A stretch of DNA of 64,000 nucleotides from Cellvibrio zantedeschiae (GTDB taxonomy: Bacteria; Pseudomonadota; Gammaproteobacteria; Pseudomonadales; Cellvibrionaceae). The position numbers and the translations under genes were made by a program. Location of the stretch: positions 620,001 to 684,000 of the forward strand of contig NZ_BMYZ01000001.1 of NCBI RefSeq assembly GCF_014652535.1, given 5' to 3'. Shown here piece after piece: positions 36,597 to 46,451 of this stretch. A model generated the notes under the pieces. It did not search any database. It was not told where the DNA came from and was given only the letters and a program-made list of their open reading frames with translations. Positions within the stretch are counted from its first letter, which is position 1. Every line of letters starts with the position of its first letter.

Positions 36597-37271
36597 ATGT
36601 CCGATGCGTTTGATGATTTAGCGATTTTGCCGCCGTGTAGGGAGGAGCTTGTTATCCTCAAGCGAGATTCTGAGTATTTGCTTGTCAACAAGCCCACCCG
36701 GTTACTCAGCGTACCCGGCCGCCATCCGCAAAATCGCGATTCAGTCATAGCGCGCTTACTGGAAGATCATCCTAACGCCGCCATTGTTCATCGTCTGGAC
36801 TTCGACACCTCCGGCATAATGGTTGTTCCCCTGAATAAAGCGGCGCTCTCCCATATCAGCAAACAATTCCAGGCGCGTACGACCCATAAAACCTATATCG
36901 CCGTTGTGGATGGGTTGGTCGCGCAGGACTCGGGGGTTATTGATCTACCCATAGCGCCAGATATGGAAAATCGCCCAAAGTATAAAATTTGTACGGCAAT
37001 CGGCCGGCAATCTGTCACGGAATTTACCGTAGTATCACGCGACGAAATTGCGCAGACTACGCGCCTGTTGCTGCACCCCATTACCGGGCGCTCCCATCAA
37101 TTACGCTTGCACATGCAGGCAATTGGTCACCCGATTCTCGGGTGTGAGTTTTACGCGGATCAAGCTGCGCGCAAAAAATCGCCAAGATTATTATTGCATG
37201 CAACGGAATTGGCTTTTGATCACCCGGTTACGGGTGAACGAGTAGAGGGAGTTTGCAAACCTGTATTTTAA
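36597..37271 (+). CDS. RluA-family RNA pseudouridine synthase
   Basis: A 224-residue pseudouridine synthase. The catalytic motif HRLDFDTSG (Asp at about residue 66) and the LHPITGRSHQLRLHM segment are those of the RluA/RluC/RluD family; the short length and lack of an S4 domain fit an RluA-like tRNA/23S rRNA enzyme. Start ATG 36597 with AGGGG upstream is preferred; the open frame extends further upstream but that part resembles no family member. Confidence 0.9.
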   Translation: MSDAFDDLAILPPCREELVILKRDSEYLLVNKPTRLLSVPGRHPQNRDSVIARLLEDHPNAAIVHRLDFDTSGIMVVPLNKAALSHISKQFQARTTHKTYIAVVDGLVAQDSGVIDLPIAPDMENRPKYKICTAIGRQSVTEFTVVSRDEIAQTTRLLLHPITGRSHQLRLHMQAIGHPILGCEFYADQAARKKSPRLLLHATELAFDHPVTGERVEGVCKPVF

Positions 37272-37335
37272 AATGTTAATGATTGGGATTTGGTAGAATT
37301 ATCAGAGCGCAACTCACTGTTTAAGGAGAAGGCAA

Positions 37336-37683
37336 ATGATTGATGGCATTCACGAAGTCACCCATGTTGAAACCCGCGAGACGGCAAAAGCAGCTGCACG
37401 TCAATCAGAAGGTAACGATGATCGGTTGGATAAAGTAGAGGCAACAGTAAAAAACCTTTCTGTGATCAACGAAGCTTTATACGAAATATTGGTTGCTAAA
37501 TTAAATGTGAATGCAACTGACTTGGCGACCATGATCGATCAAGTGACAGCTAATCGCATCACTCGCCTTGAAGCAAAATCAACTTGCCGAAATTGTGGGC
37601 GTTTGGTGCCTGCGCTTAAACAAAAATGTATGTATTGTGGTGGTGATCTTTTGAACGAAGTTATACGATCACCTTTCGATTAA
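37336..37683 (+). CDS. Small zinc-ribbon protein of unknown function
   Basis: A 115-residue protein. The first 85 residues are charged and probably helical, possibly coiled coil (about 28-60). The C-terminus has two CxxC pairs, CRNCGRL and CMYCGGD, typical of a zinc ribbon. AAGGAG precedes the ATG. The arrangement suggests a small nucleic-acid- or protein-binding adaptor. I do not recognise a named family. Confidence 0.75.
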   Translation: MIDGIHEVTHVETRETAKAAARQSEGNDDRLDKVEATVKNLSVINEALYEILVAKLNVNATDLATMIDQVTANRITRLEAKSTCRNCGRLVPALKQKCMYCGGDLLNEVIRSPFD

Positions 37684-37842
37684 CAGCAGATTTTTCCTGA
37701 ATGGAACTGAATTGAACAATCTGTTTTATCGCTATATAGTCCAAACAATGGTCCAAACAATAGCTTAAACAAATAGTCATAATGAAAAATGACTAGCGCA
37801 AATTTTTAAAGATTTTTTACACACTCAATAGGTAGTTAGATA
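37684..37842. repeat. Short direct repeat in intergenic gap
   Basis: GTCCAAACAAT occurs at 37738-37748 and again at 37751-37761, and a related TTAAACAAATAG follows. It could be a tandem site for a regulator of the following membrane protein. The evidence is the repeat alone. Confidence 0.3.
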
Positions 37843-38418
37843 ATGCAAGAACATACAACCGGCCCAAAAACCACACAAAAGCTTGGATTTTTCCCCGCAC
37901 TTATATTTTCATCTCGGTGGCTGCAACTGCCTTTGTACTTAGGCTTAATTATTGCGCAAGCTGTGTATGTATTTTTATTTTTGAAAGAGTTATATCACCT
38001 TATCCATTCCGCCAATACATTAACTGAGCAGACTATTATGCTCAGTGTGTTGGGGCTCATCGACGTTGTGATGATCTCCAATTTGTTAGTGATGGTAATA
38101 GTGGGCGGGTATGAAACCTTTGTATCGCGTTTGAATTTGGATGGACATCCAGATCAACCGGAATGGTTAGGTCATGTAAATGCCACTGTTCTAAAAGTTA
38201 AATTAGCGATGGCAATTATTGGTATTTCGTCAATTCACTTGTTAAAAACATTTATTGAAGCGGGCAGTTTAGGTTTGCCAGATTCTAAATACACCGAGGT
38301 TGGGATTATGTGGCAAACCATTATCCACATGGCATTTATTCTGTCGGCACTGGGTATTGCTTACACAGATTTGTTAATGCAACGTGTGTCCAAGCACCAC
38401 ACGCTTATTCCCTCATAA
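37843..38418 (+). CDS. YqhA/UPF0114-family membrane protein
   Basis: A 191-residue inner-membrane protein with about four hydrophobic segments. FFPALIFSSRWLQLPLYLGL, the VIVGGYETFVSRL segment and the C-terminal MWQTIIHMAFILSALGIAYTDLLM match the TIGR00645 (YqhA) family. The function is unknown. A terminator follows. Confidence 0.88.
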   Translation: MQEHTTGPKTTQKLGFFPALIFSSRWLQLPLYLGLIIAQAVYVFLFLKELYHLIHSANTLTEQTIMLSVLGLIDVVMISNLLVMVIVGGYETFVSRLNLDGHPDQPEWLGHVNATVLKVKLAMAIIGISSIHLLKTFIEAGSLGLPDSKYTEVGIMWQTIIHMAFILSALGIAYTDLLMQRVSKHHTLIPS

Positions 38419-38433
38419 GCTAAAACATGAAAT

Positions 38434-38463
38434 AAAAAGGGCAGCCTCGGCTGCCTTTTTTAT
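38434..38463. terminator. Bidirectional terminator between convergent genes
   Basis: AAAAAGGGCAGCC pairs with GGCTGCCTTTTT across a 2-base centre. It serves the YqhA-type gene and the leftward acetate permease gene. Confidence 0.75.
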
Positions 38464-38487
38464 TTCTATCATTTTATCGTACAAACA

Positions 38488-40128
38488 TTAATGCTCAGCT
38501 GCTGCGCTTATACCAATGCCTGTTTGTGAACGCACAAACTGTGCATCAAACGCAGCTTCTTCTGCTTTTGCGGTGGCAGACTTATCAAGAATAGAGAATA
38601 ACCAAATTCCGATAAACGCAACGCTTACAGAGAAGATTGCTGGATATTTGAATGGGAAAATGGCTTTCTCAAAATGGAATGCATCTACCCAAACGGTTGG
38701 TCCAATGACAACCAGTACCAAAGCCGTGATCAATCCTAATGATCCACCAATAACGGCGCCGCGAGTTGTCAATTTGCGCCAGTACATGGAGAGCAACAAA
38801 ATTGGGAAGTTAGCGCTCGCCGCAACGCAGAATGCCAGGCCAACCATGAAGGCGACGTTTTGGTTTTCAAAAACGATTCCAAGCAAAACTGCAATTACAC
38901 CCAGGCATACGGTTGCAATGCGCGAAGCACGAATTTCTTTTTTCTCATTGCGTTCACCTTTTAATACGAGTGTTGCATAAAGATCGTGAGAAATTGCGCT
39001 CGAACCTGCAAGCGTTAAACCTGATACCACTGCAAGAATCGTAGCGAAAGCAACGGCTGAGATAAAACCTAACAATATATCGCCGCCCAATGCATGGGAG
39101 AGATGTATAGCTGCCATGTTGGTGCCGCCTACTAATTTACCATCTGCAAAATAATTAGGATTATTCAGCAAGAGTACAATAGCGCCGAAGCCAATAATGA
39201 AAGTCAAAATGTAGAAGTAACCAATAAAACCTGTTGCATAAAATACTGAGCGACGCGCTTGTACAGCATCTTTTACGGTGAAGAAACGCATAAGGATGTG
39301 CGGTAAGCCTGCAGTGCCGAACATTAAGGCCATGCCGAGAGAGATTGCCGAAATTGGATCTGAAACCAATGTGCCAGGGGCCATAATTGCTGTGCCCTTG
39401 GCGTGAACCTTGGTGGCCTCGGCAAACATGTTTTCAAAGCTAAATCCAAAATGGTAGAGCACTAACAATGCCATCAAGCTTGCACCAGATAACAACAGGA
39501 TTGCTTTGATTAGCTGCACCCAGGTAGTTGCAAGCATGCCACCGAAAGTCACGTAGAGTGTCATCAACACGCCTACAATAATTACGGCAGATTGATAGGG
39601 CAGGCCGAACAAGACTTCAATTAGTTTTCCTGCACCAACGAGTTGTGCAATTAAATAAAAGATTACAGTAACGAGTGAGCCGCTGGCCGCTAAAATGCGG
39701 ATGGGTTTTTGTTGCAGGCGAAAAGAGGCTACATCTGCAAAGGTGTATTTACCTAAATTACGGAGCGGTTCTGCGATGAGTAACAATACAATGGGCCAAC
39801 CTACTAAAAAGCCAATTGCATAAATCAAACCATCAAAACCTGATGTATAAACCAAACCGGCAATCCCCAGAAAGGACGCCGCAGACATGTAATCGCCTGC
39901 AATTGCCAAACCATTTTGGAAGCCGGTAATACCACCACCCGCTGCATAAAAATCCGCGGTGGTTTTGGTGCGGCGCGCAGCCCAATAAGTGATCCCCAGA
40001 GTTACCAAAACAAATGCCAGGAACATGGTGATGGCAGTGATATTAACCGGTGGTTTAGGAGCGGTATCTGCCCATGCAGCTGCTGCTAAAAATGCTAATG
40101 AACACGCAAATAGCGTTTTTAATTTCAT
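38488..40128 (-). CDS. actP: Cation/acetate symporter
   Basis: A 546-residue sodium:solute symporter family protein with an apparent N-terminal signal (ends AAWA) and about 13 membrane helices. It matches Act[22 protein letters not shown], the [15 protein letters not shown] motif and the late AAAE tail. It imports acetate and probably other short-chain monocarboxylates. It overlaps the upstream DUF485 gene by 4 bp (ATGA), the standard yjcH-actP order. In this organism it would recover acetate, for example that freed from acetylated xylan (inference). Confidence 0.93.
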   Translation of the reverse strand: MKLKTLFACSLAFLAAAAWADTAPKPPVNITAITMFLAFVLVTLGITYWAARRTKTTADFYAAGGGITGFQNGLAIAGDYMSAASFLGIAGLVYTSGFDGLIYAIGFLVGWPIVLLLIAEPLRNLGKYTFADVASFRLQQKPIRILAASGSLVTVIFYLIAQLVGAGKLIEVLFGLPYQSAVIIVGVLMTLYVTFGGMLATTWVQLIKAILLLSGASLMALLVLYHFGFSFENMFAEATKVHAKGTAIMAPGTLVSDPISAISLGMALMFGTAGLPHILMRFFTVKDAVQARRSVFYATGFIGYFYILTFIIGFGAIVLLLNNPNYFADGKLVGGTNMAAIHLSHALGGDILLGFISAVAFATILAVVSGLTLAGSSAISHDLYATLVLKGERNEKKEIRASRIATVCLGVIAVLLGIVFENQNVAFMVGLAFCVAASANFPILLLSMYWRKLTTRGAVIGGSLGLITALVLVVIGPTVWVDAFHFEKAIFPFKYPAIFSVSVAFIGIWLFSILDKSATAKAEEAAFDAQFVRSQTGIGISAAAEH

Positions 40129-40433
40129 TTCAACTCTCCTGCTTTTTGAACTATAGCGCGGGTGAGTGGTTCAATGACGCGGTTAGCATAGGTGACGTAA
40201 ATGCCAGTAATAACCATGCAAAAGAGAATAATGCTTAACCCAAGTGCAACACCAATTGAGGTTACGCCATCGCCAATGGGTGCACCTAATGAGGTTGGTG
40301 AAAAAGCAATTGCAAGAATCAATGCAAAGTAAGCCACAATGACGGCGATAGAAAGCGGCCACACAATTTTTCTACGTGCACGTGTCAGCTCCGCGTACTC
40401 CGGTAGCTGCCGAATTTGTTCGGGTTGGTTCAT
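40125..40433 (-). CDS. yjcH: DUF485 membrane protein, acetate permease partner
   Basis: A 102-residue DUF485 protein with two membrane helices and the family pattern [15 protein letters not shown] near the start. It is coupled to actP by an ATGA overlap. AAGGAA precedes its ATG. The role is probably accessory to acetate uptake, based on conserved linkage. Confidence 0.9.
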   Translation of the reverse strand: MNQPEQIRQLPEYAELTRARRKIVWPLSIAVIVAYFALILAIAFSPTSLGAPIGDGVTSIGVALGLSIILFCMVITGIYVTYANRVIEPLTRAIVQKAGELK

Positions 40434-40668
40434 AGGTTTTTCCTTGTTATAAATAAGTTATAGTGGGTTAATATTTAGTCAGGTCTAGCAAGGTTTAGCC
40501 GCGGAGATTGTTAATATTATTGTTATGATGTTGCTGTTAATCGAACTCGTAATCGAACTCGTCACTCAAGTTCAGGAAAAATTTTTGTTTTAATCTGCGT
40601 GTTTCTAGGGAATAAATCAAGCTGGATATTGTGACTTGATTTACACACTTTTATTGGGACGGTGCCCT

Positions 40669-41154
40669 ATGTTTAATTTTACTGATCGCTTACAGGAACT
40701 GCGTTCATCCATAATCGGCCTGGTGCTGTTGTTAGCGGCAACCATCATTGGTTTTGTCTGGATCAGTGTTGGCATCAATCAATGGTTAAGTACAAACCTT
40801 GGTGTCGTGTGGGGTCCCATAGTACTTGGATTGATTTATTTTTTGCCTATTATCATTTTTGCTTTGGTTAAAGCTTTTGTTCGCCAACCGGAACCTAAAC
40901 TGCCAGCTCACAATGAAGCTGCTGATATGGCAACAGCAAACTTCACAAAGGTACTGGAAAACTTATCGGGTCGCTCGCCAGCAGTGGTGGCTATAGCAGC
41001 CATTTTTGCAGGCTTTTTAGCGACACGATTCCCCTCGTTGTTATCTGTTTTTATGCAGATGCTGACGGTATATGCAGAAGAGGTAAAAATGCGTGCGAAC
41101 AAAGCCTCCGAACATCACTCCAATTCTGGCGAGCAAGGTCCAACCGAGCAATAA
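40669..41154 (+). CDS. Small membrane protein of unknown function
   Basis: A 161-residue protein with two strong N-terminal hydrophobic segments (about 11-33 and 42-64), an amphipathic middle and a further hydrophobic stretch (about 105-125) before a polar His/Asn/Gln-rich tail. The layout recalls small holin-like or stress-type inner-membrane proteins, but I see no decisive motif. ATG 40669 is preferred over TTG 40636. It is alone on its strand. Confidence 0.65.
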   Translation: MFNFTDRLQELRSSIIGLVLLLAATIIGFVWISVGINQWLSTNLGVVWGPIVLGLIYFLPIIIFALVKAFVRQPEPKLPAHNEAADMATANFTKVLENLSGRSPAVVAIAAIFAGFLATRFPSLLSVFMQMLTVYAEEVKMRANKASEHHSNSGEQGPTEQ

Positions 41155-41306
41155 GATATTGAAGTGCGGGGGATTCTAGCAATTGAGCTTGCAGCTTCCA
41201 AGTCAATTAATGTTTACGATTACAACGTCGTTTGATTGCCAACTTTATGACAATCAAATGACAAATTTGGCTGGCGTGCAGGAATGGACAACCTGGGCGG
41301 CGGGAA

Positions 41307-41903
41307 TTAAATCCAACCTTTTTGGCGGGCGATGCGCGCGGCATCTACACGGTTTGCTGCGTTTAATTTTGCGATAGCTTCTGACAAATAATTACGCACA
41401 GTTCCCTCTGATAAAAATAAGGTGTTGGCAATTTCTGCCGTTGTTTTTCCTTCACTGGCAAGGCGTAAGGCGCGACGCTCTTTATCGCTGAGCGGATCAG
41501 TTTCACCCAGCGCCATCATTGCCAATTCACCATCAATAACTCGCTTGCCATCCATAATGCGGTAAATCGCCTGAATCAATTGCTCTGAAGGCGCATCCTT
41601 TAATAAAAAGCCTGATACGCCCATATCAATCGCGCGGCGAATATAGCCGGAGCGACCGAAGGTGGTGATGATAATAATCTTGGTGGGCGATTGTTGTTGA
41701 ATCAGGTATTGCGCCAGCTCCAAACCAGAGCGGCCAGGCATTTCAATATCGGTCAGCAGAATGTCGTAACTATTTTGCTTTAGCAAAAGCCAGGCTTTAT
41801 CACCATCTTCTGCCTGGGTTACTTCAAAATTGGACTCCATGGTTAAAAGTGCGGCGAGTGCTCCGCGTACCATGGCTTGGTCTTCTGCTAACAAAATCTT
41901 CAT
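41307..41903 (-). CDS. DesR-type response regulator (REC + LuxR HTH)
   Basis: A 198-residue NarL/LuxR-class regulator. The receiver has the phospho-Asp in ILLTDIEMPGRSG (about residue 54) and an acidic pair near the N-terminus (AEDQ). The C-terminal HTH contains GKTTAEIANTLFLSEGTVRNYLSEAIAKL. It starts one base after the kinase stop codon, so the pair is one operon. DesR homologues control membrane-lipid desaturation in Bacillus, but no desaturase is near, so the target is open. Confidence 0.9.
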   Translation of the reverse strand: MKILLAEDQAMVRGALAALLTMESNFEVTQAEDGDKAWLLLKQNSYDILLTDIEMPGRSGLELAQYLIQQQSPTKIIIITTFGRSGYIRRAIDMGVSGFLLKDAPSEQLIQAIYRIMDGKRVIDGELAMMALGETDPLSDKERRALRLASEGKTTAEIANTLFLSEGTVRNYLSEAIAKLNAANRVDAARIARQKGWI

Positions 41904-41904
41904 T

Positions 41905-42993
41905 TCAGGTGGCCTGTGTCGTCAGTTCATGGGCGGGCAACGTAATATCAAAACGCGCACCGTTTGAGATTTGTGCGCTTACATCACCAGCCAAAGCGTG
42001 TAATCGTTCCTGGATTCCATTAAGGCCATTCCCGGGGGTAATTGATTTGATGCAACCATTGTCCTGCATGCTAATAACCACGTTATCGCCTTCTAACTGA
42101 AACGAAATTTGGCAGTGGTTGCCGTTGCTATGGCGCAATACATTGGTTGTTAATTCGGTGAGTGCCAAAATTAATGCGGTTTCGGCACGGGCTGACAGAG
42201 TAGGTATTTCACCCAGCAGTTCTACAGAGAAACCGTTTTGGCGTAGCTTTTCGCAGAGTTGAATTACTTCGCCAGATAATCCGCGGTGCTTGTAACCAGA
42301 CACAGTTTGGCGCACCAGGCTCAAACTTTCGCGCGCGATCTTGTGTAAGTCAGAAAGATGTTCGCCCACTTCCTGAATTTTTTCCTGCTTCAAAAGCTTT
42401 TCAGCCAATTCCGCCTTAAGTGCAATGGAGGACAGGGTGTGGCCCAAAATATCGTGCAAATCACGGGCGATACGTTCGCGCTCTGCAATAACGGCAAGTT
42501 GTTGAATTTCCTGCCGGCTTTGCAGCCAATGGGACGCCGCCGCGCTGCGAATACGCTCGATATAACCCCATAAGCTTATAGTGATAATGCCTGAGATCGC
42601 CGGAAGGGCAAAGAAAGGTACTTGGTATTGATAGTAGTACTGCATGACCAGAATCATTGCTATCAGGCTACCCAGCAGGGTCATGTAAACGCGCGTGCTG
42701 TAGCAAAAGCCGATCAGGAATCCTACATAAGAGAAAAAGGTACTGGAGCCGGGGGAGAGAGGGGTAACTAATAAGCTCAAGGCTACGATTGCAGTTATTG
42801 GCTGCCACACATACCTGACGTTCATGATCGTTGCGCGCAAATAAAGGACAACGAAGGCAACATAGGCGCCGACTAAAAAGAAGTACTGCGCAGTGCTATA
42901 AGCGGTGTAATAAATGGGGACAAAATAGTAGAGACTAAAAACAAGCCAAATCCAGGGTTTCTCTAAAAAGAGTGGGGAGCGACAGGTTTTCAT
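41905..42993 (-). CDS. DesK-type sensor histidine kinase
   Basis: A 362-residue HisKA_3-family kinase. Five to six hydrophobic segments fill the first 150 residues; the dimerisation/phosphoacceptor helix is RERIARDLHDILGHTLSSI and the ATPase domain has LTELTTNVLRHSN and GNGLNGIQERL. It phosphorylates the regulator directly downstream. The polytopic sensor, with no large periplasmic loop, fits sensing of membrane state. GAGG precedes the ATG. Confidence 0.9.
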   Translation of the reverse strand: MKTCRSPLFLEKPWIWLVFSLYYFVPIYYTAYSTAQYFFLVGAYVAFVVLYLRATIMNVRYVWQPITAIVALSLLVTPLSPGSSTFFSYVGFLIGFCYSTRVYMTLLGSLIAMILVMQYYYQYQVPFFALPAISGIITISLWGYIERIRSAAASHWLQSRQEIQQLAVIAERERIARDLHDILGHTLSSIALKAELAEKLLKQEKIQEVGEHLSDLHKIARESLSLVRQTVSGYKHRGLSGEVIQLCEKLRQNGFSVELLGEIPTLSARAETALILALTELTTNVLRHSNGNHCQISFQLEGDNVVISMQDNGCIKSITPGNGLNGIQERLHALAGDVSAQISNGARFDITLPAHELTTQAT

Positions 42994-43360
42994 GGGGGCC
43001 TCAATGAGTCTTAAGCTCTCGATAATAAATGCTTGCCGCCGTCACGTTGCGGCTTCAGTGAATACTTTAACAGTTTAGTCGTATTTGGTGACGTGGAATA
43101 TTTCATCGAGATACATTAAGCCTGAATTTTGTATGGTTATTATGAGACTGCCTTGAGGATCAATCCATCCACGAAAGTCATAATGTCAAAGTGACAATTG
43201 TCAAAGGGATTTTAAGCAAGCCGTTTTCAAAGCCTATTGTAAAGAAAACTTATCGCTACTTAATCCTGCCTTCAAACTCGCTATACTGACTTGAATGAGT
43301 GCAAACCATTGCGAATGCACAACCAACGCGAGATTTAATAAAAAATATAAAAGGTAGCTT
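42994..43360. promoter_or_regulatory. Divergent kinase/phosphatase control region
   Basis: A 367-bp gap. The notable feature is TGTCA-AAG-TGACA at 43184-43196 flanked by further GTCA boxes at 43177 and 43199, giving four boxes about 7-8 bp apart. This could bind a dimeric regulator such as the adjacent LuxR-type protein or PhoB. I see no confident hexamer pair. Confidence 0.35.
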
Positions 43361-44683
43361 ATGCATAAATTAACCTTGGTCTTGCTTGCTTGCATCTTAT
43401 GCACAAGCGTTCGTGCAGCAGAACCAAACACTAATATTATTTTTCTCATTGGCGACGGTATGGGGGTGGCATATACCGGGGCCTATCGTTTGTATCAAGA
43501 TGATTTAACAACGCCAGAGCTTGATGCCACTATTTTCGATGAAATGCTGGTAGGCATGGCGTCTACTTATCCTGACGACCACAATCAAGTGACAGACTCC
43601 GCAGCCGCGGCCACTGCATTGGCGACAGGAGTAAAAACCTACAACGGCGCCATAGGTGTAAACGCCCAGCGTTCTCCTGTTGTAAGCGTGTTGGATAAAG
43701 CTAAAGAGCTGGGTTACCTAACCGGAATTGCTGTGACTTGTCAGGTTAATCACGCTACACCGGCTGCATTTGTTGCGCATGCAGACAGCCGCCAGAGCTA
43801 CGAAAAAATTGCCGACCAATACATGGATTTGAAAATTCATGGCAAACCTAAAGTTGATGTAATTTTTGGTGGTGGTCAGGAATATTTTGTGCGCAAAGAT
43901 CGTAATCTGGCGAAAGAATTTGAAGCACTGGGTTACAGCTATAACGCAGACATTAAAGATCTCAGTAAAATTAAAAAGTTGCCGGCTCTGGGTTTATTTT
44001 CCAAGGGCGGTTTAACGCCTGCTTTGGAAAGTGAGCATCCCCTACGTTTGGTTGAAATGACTGAGAAGTCGCTGGAATTATTAAGTGCAAAATCCGCACA
44101 AAAGAAACCATTCTTATTGATGTTAGAAGCTAGCCAAATTGATTGGTGCGGTCACGCCAATGATATCGCCTGTGCTATGGGTGAAATGCGTGACATGGCT
44201 GAAACCATGAAGTTAATAAAGCGATTTATTGATAAAAATCCCAATACTATTTTTGTTGCTACTGCCGATCACTCTACCGGAGGTTTATCGGTTGGAGCAA
44301 AAGGCCAATATCAATGGAACGCTGCTGTCGTCAGGAATATTAAAGCCACTGCTCCGACAATTGCTCGCCAATTGTTGGCCAGTAAAAGTAATTGGAAATC
44401 TGTTTGGCAATCGCTAACCCAAATTAAATTGGCAGATGACGAACAAAAAACCTTGGATGCGTTTATTACGCAGGCGGATGAGAATAATAGTGAGCTGGTT
44501 GTTGGCCAACTAACAGCGCAAGTCTTGAATTATATCGACAAATATACCTCGACAGGTTGGACTACCAAGGGGCACACCGGCGAATACGTTCAGGTCTTTA
44601 GTTATGGAAAAGGCAAAAATAATTTTGAAGGTGCTATAGATAACACCGACATCGCTAAAAAATTGTTTAACTACTTAAAATAA
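43361..44683 (+). CDS. Exported alkaline phosphatase
   Basis: A 440-residue PhoA-superfamily phosphomonoesterase with a Sec signal (about 1-19). Metal site FLIGDGMG near residue 29, nucleophile Ser in QVTDSAAAATALATG, IDWCGHAND and TADHSTGG supply zinc-binding Asp/His residues, and the late WTTKGHTGEYV gives the last His. It would release phosphate from organic esters in the periplasm. The AAAAGGTAG upstream gives a ribosome-binding site. Confidence 0.92.
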   Translation: MHKLTLVLLACILCTSVRAAEPNTNIIFLIGDGMGVAYTGAYRLYQDDLTTPELDATIFDEMLVGMASTYPDDHNQVTDSAAAATALATGVKTYNGAIGVNAQRSPVVSVLDKAKELGYLTGIAVTCQVNHATPAAFVAHADSRQSYEKIADQYMDLKIHGKPKVDVIFGGGQEYFVRKDRNLAKEFEALGYSYNADIKDLSKIKKLPALGLFSKGGLTPALESEHPLRLVEMTEKSLELLSAKSAQKKPFLLMLEASQIDWCGHANDIACAMGEMRDMAETMKLIKRFIDKNPNTIFVATADHSTGGLSVGAKGQYQWNAAVVRNIKATAPTIARQLLASKSNWKSVWQSLTQIKLADDEQKTLDAFITQADENNSELVVGQLTAQVLNYIDKYTSTGWTTKGHTGEYVQVFSYGKGKNNFEGAIDNTDIAKKLFNYLK

Positions 44684-44716
44684 TTTTATACACAATTATC
44701 TTTGGAGATTAAATTG

Positions 44717-45646
44717 ATGAAGTTCAAATCAATATTCGTAGCGGCCGCGTGCTTTTTTCTTGTAGCTTGCCAAACCAATGCGCCAACAAAATCTTCGTCT
44801 GGCGAGCAATTATTGCGTAAAGATTATGTGAGTACCGTGGATAAAGAAACCCATCAGTACTTTGTTTATCTGCCCCGTGGTTATGCAGATCAACCTAATA
44901 AGAAATGGCCGGTCATGCTGTTTTTGCACGGTAACGGCGAGCGCGGTAATGGTCGCGATGAATTGGATTATGTGATTTCTCACGGCCCGCTCTATGAGGC
45001 CTGGGTTCAGAAAAAAGATTTACCTTTCATTATTATCTCTCCACAGCTGCCTATGTTTGGTATGGAAAAAGTTCCCTATATTGCCAATCGTACGCGTGCA
45101 CAAATTCCGCAGCGTCTGGCAGAGGGTGTGCCTGCGCGTGATCCATTCTTTGCCACTCAGGGGCCGCTGCAAGCTGCACCTCAAGTAACGCAAGATGATA
45201 TGAAATCTGTTCCGCCATTACTTCCTATGGGCTGGGATTATGTTGAGCAAGATTTGTTAGGAATGCTAAGCGCGGTGCAACAAAATTATCGTGCAGATTC
45301 ATCACGTTTATATTTAACGGGTTTAAGTTATGGCGGTTTCGGTACATGGTATATGACGAGCAAGCATCCTGAGTTATTTGCAGCCGTGGCACCGGTGGTG
45401 GGTTGGGGACATCCTGATCTAATGGCTCCCATAGCAGCACATAAAGTTCCTGTTTGGGCTTTTGCGGGTGGCCGTGATGCAGCGGTGAACAAAAAATTCT
45501 TTTATCCTGGCTTGGCAAAGTTGGAAGAGTTGGGAAATAAAGAGGTTCGTTTCACTGTAGAAGAAGATATAGCGCACGACACGTGGAAACGCGTATACGC
45601 GCGTGACGATTTATATCAATGGTTATTGGCGCACACTAAGAAATGA
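44717..45646 (+). CDS. Lipoprotein serine esterase/peptidase of the alpha/beta hydrolase fold
   Basis: A 309-residue lipoprotein (lipid Cys in LVACQ, about residue 18). The hydrolase core shows MLFLHGNGERG, nucleophile Ser in TGLSYGGFGTWYM, Asp in FAGGRDAAV and His in DIAHDTWKRVY. It resembles exported CE1-like or polyhydroxybutyrate-depolymerase-like esterases. ATG 44717 with GGAG upstream is preferred over the TTG at 44702. In a xylan-degrading organism a feruloyl- or acetyl-esterase role is conceivable but unproven. Confidence 0.85.
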   Translation: MKFKSIFVAAACFFLVACQTNAPTKSSSGEQLLRKDYVSTVDKETHQYFVYLPRGYADQPNKKWPVMLFLHGNGERGNGRDELDYVISHGPLYEAWVQKKDLPFIIISPQLPMFGMEKVPYIANRTRAQIPQRLAEGVPARDPFFATQGPLQAAPQVTQDDMKSVPPLLPMGWDYVEQDLLGMLSAVQQNYRADSSRLYLTGLSYGGFGTWYMTSKHPELFAAVAPVVGWGHPDLMAPIAAHKVPVWAFAGGRDAAVNKKFFYPGLAKLEELGNKEVRFTVEEDIAHDTWKRVYARDDLYQWLLAHTKK

Positions 45647-45688
45647 TGTAAGACAATCATCAATAATGCTTTTGCCTGGAAGATCACA

Positions 45689-46267
45689 ATGAATCCTAAA
45701 GTAGATGAAGTCTTAGCTAAGGCCAAAACCTGGAAAGAAGAAATGCAAAAGCTAAGGGCGATTGCCCTTAGTTGCGAGTTGCACGAAGATTTTAAATGGG
45801 GCCAGCCTTGTTACACACTTGGAAAAACCAACGTAGTTTTAATTCATGGCTTTAAAGAATATTGCGCGCTCTTATTTTTTAAGGGCGCGTTAATAAAAGA
45901 TCCAAAAGGAATTTTGGTTCAACAGACGGAAAATGTGCAGGCAGCGCGCCAGATTCGTTTTAAAAACATCCAGGAAATAACGAAAATGGAATCCACGTTG
46001 AAGTCCTATATTAAGGAGGCTATCAAGGTGGAAAAGGCGGGTTTGAAAATTGATTTTAAAAAGACTGAAGAGTTCTCGGTTCCAGAAGAGTTTCAAAATC
46101 AATTAAACAAAAATTCCAAGCTTAAAAAAGCGTTTGAGGCTTTAACACCTGGCCGTCAGCGCGCCTATATCCTGCATTTTTCTGCTCCGAAACAATCCAA
46201 AACTCGTGAATCCCGCGTTGAAAAGGCTATACCGCAAATCCTTGAGGGAAAAGGATTAAACGACTAG
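45689..46267 (+). CDS. YdeI/OmdA-like DUF1801 protein
   Basis: A 192-residue protein. The N-terminal half has the DUF1801 pattern (HEDFKWGQPCYTLGKTNVVLIHGFKEYCALLFFKGALI) and the C-terminal half the OmdA tail (LTPGRQRAYILHFSAPKQSKTRESRVEKAIPQIL). Family members are linked to peptide or stress tolerance, without known chemistry. It stands 42 bp after the esterase gene. Confidence 0.85.
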   Translation: MNPKVDEVLAKAKTWKEEMQKLRAIALSCELHEDFKWGQPCYTLGKTNVVLIHGFKEYCALLFFKGALIKDPKGILVQQTENVQAARQIRFKNIQEITKMESTLKSYIKEAIKVEKAGLKIDFKKTEEFSVPEEFQNQLNKNSKLKKAFEALTPGRQRAYILHFSAPKQSKTRESRVEKAIPQILEGKGLND

Positions 46268-46451
46268 CTCGCCCCAGCCAAATCTTACCCAAGGCACGAC
46301 ACAACTTGTGCCTTGGTATCCTCTATTCCTGTTTATACCTAAAACCACGACGCGACGAACGGCTCTTTACATTCGTGCTCTCAAGAGTTACAGTTGAATC
46401 ATTGTGATATCTAATGGATATCATTTTTGTAAGCAACTTAGGGAGTTAACC

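Noticed and set aside
37738-37761. Tandem GTCCAAACAAT considered as a CRISPR-like or iteron array
   Set aside because: Only two copies plus one weak relative, far too few and too short for a CRISPR array or replication origin.
41226-41258. TTTGATTG / CAATCAAA hairpin considered as a terminator for the response regulator
   Set aside because: Long loop and no T-run in either direction; may be an operator but support is too thin.
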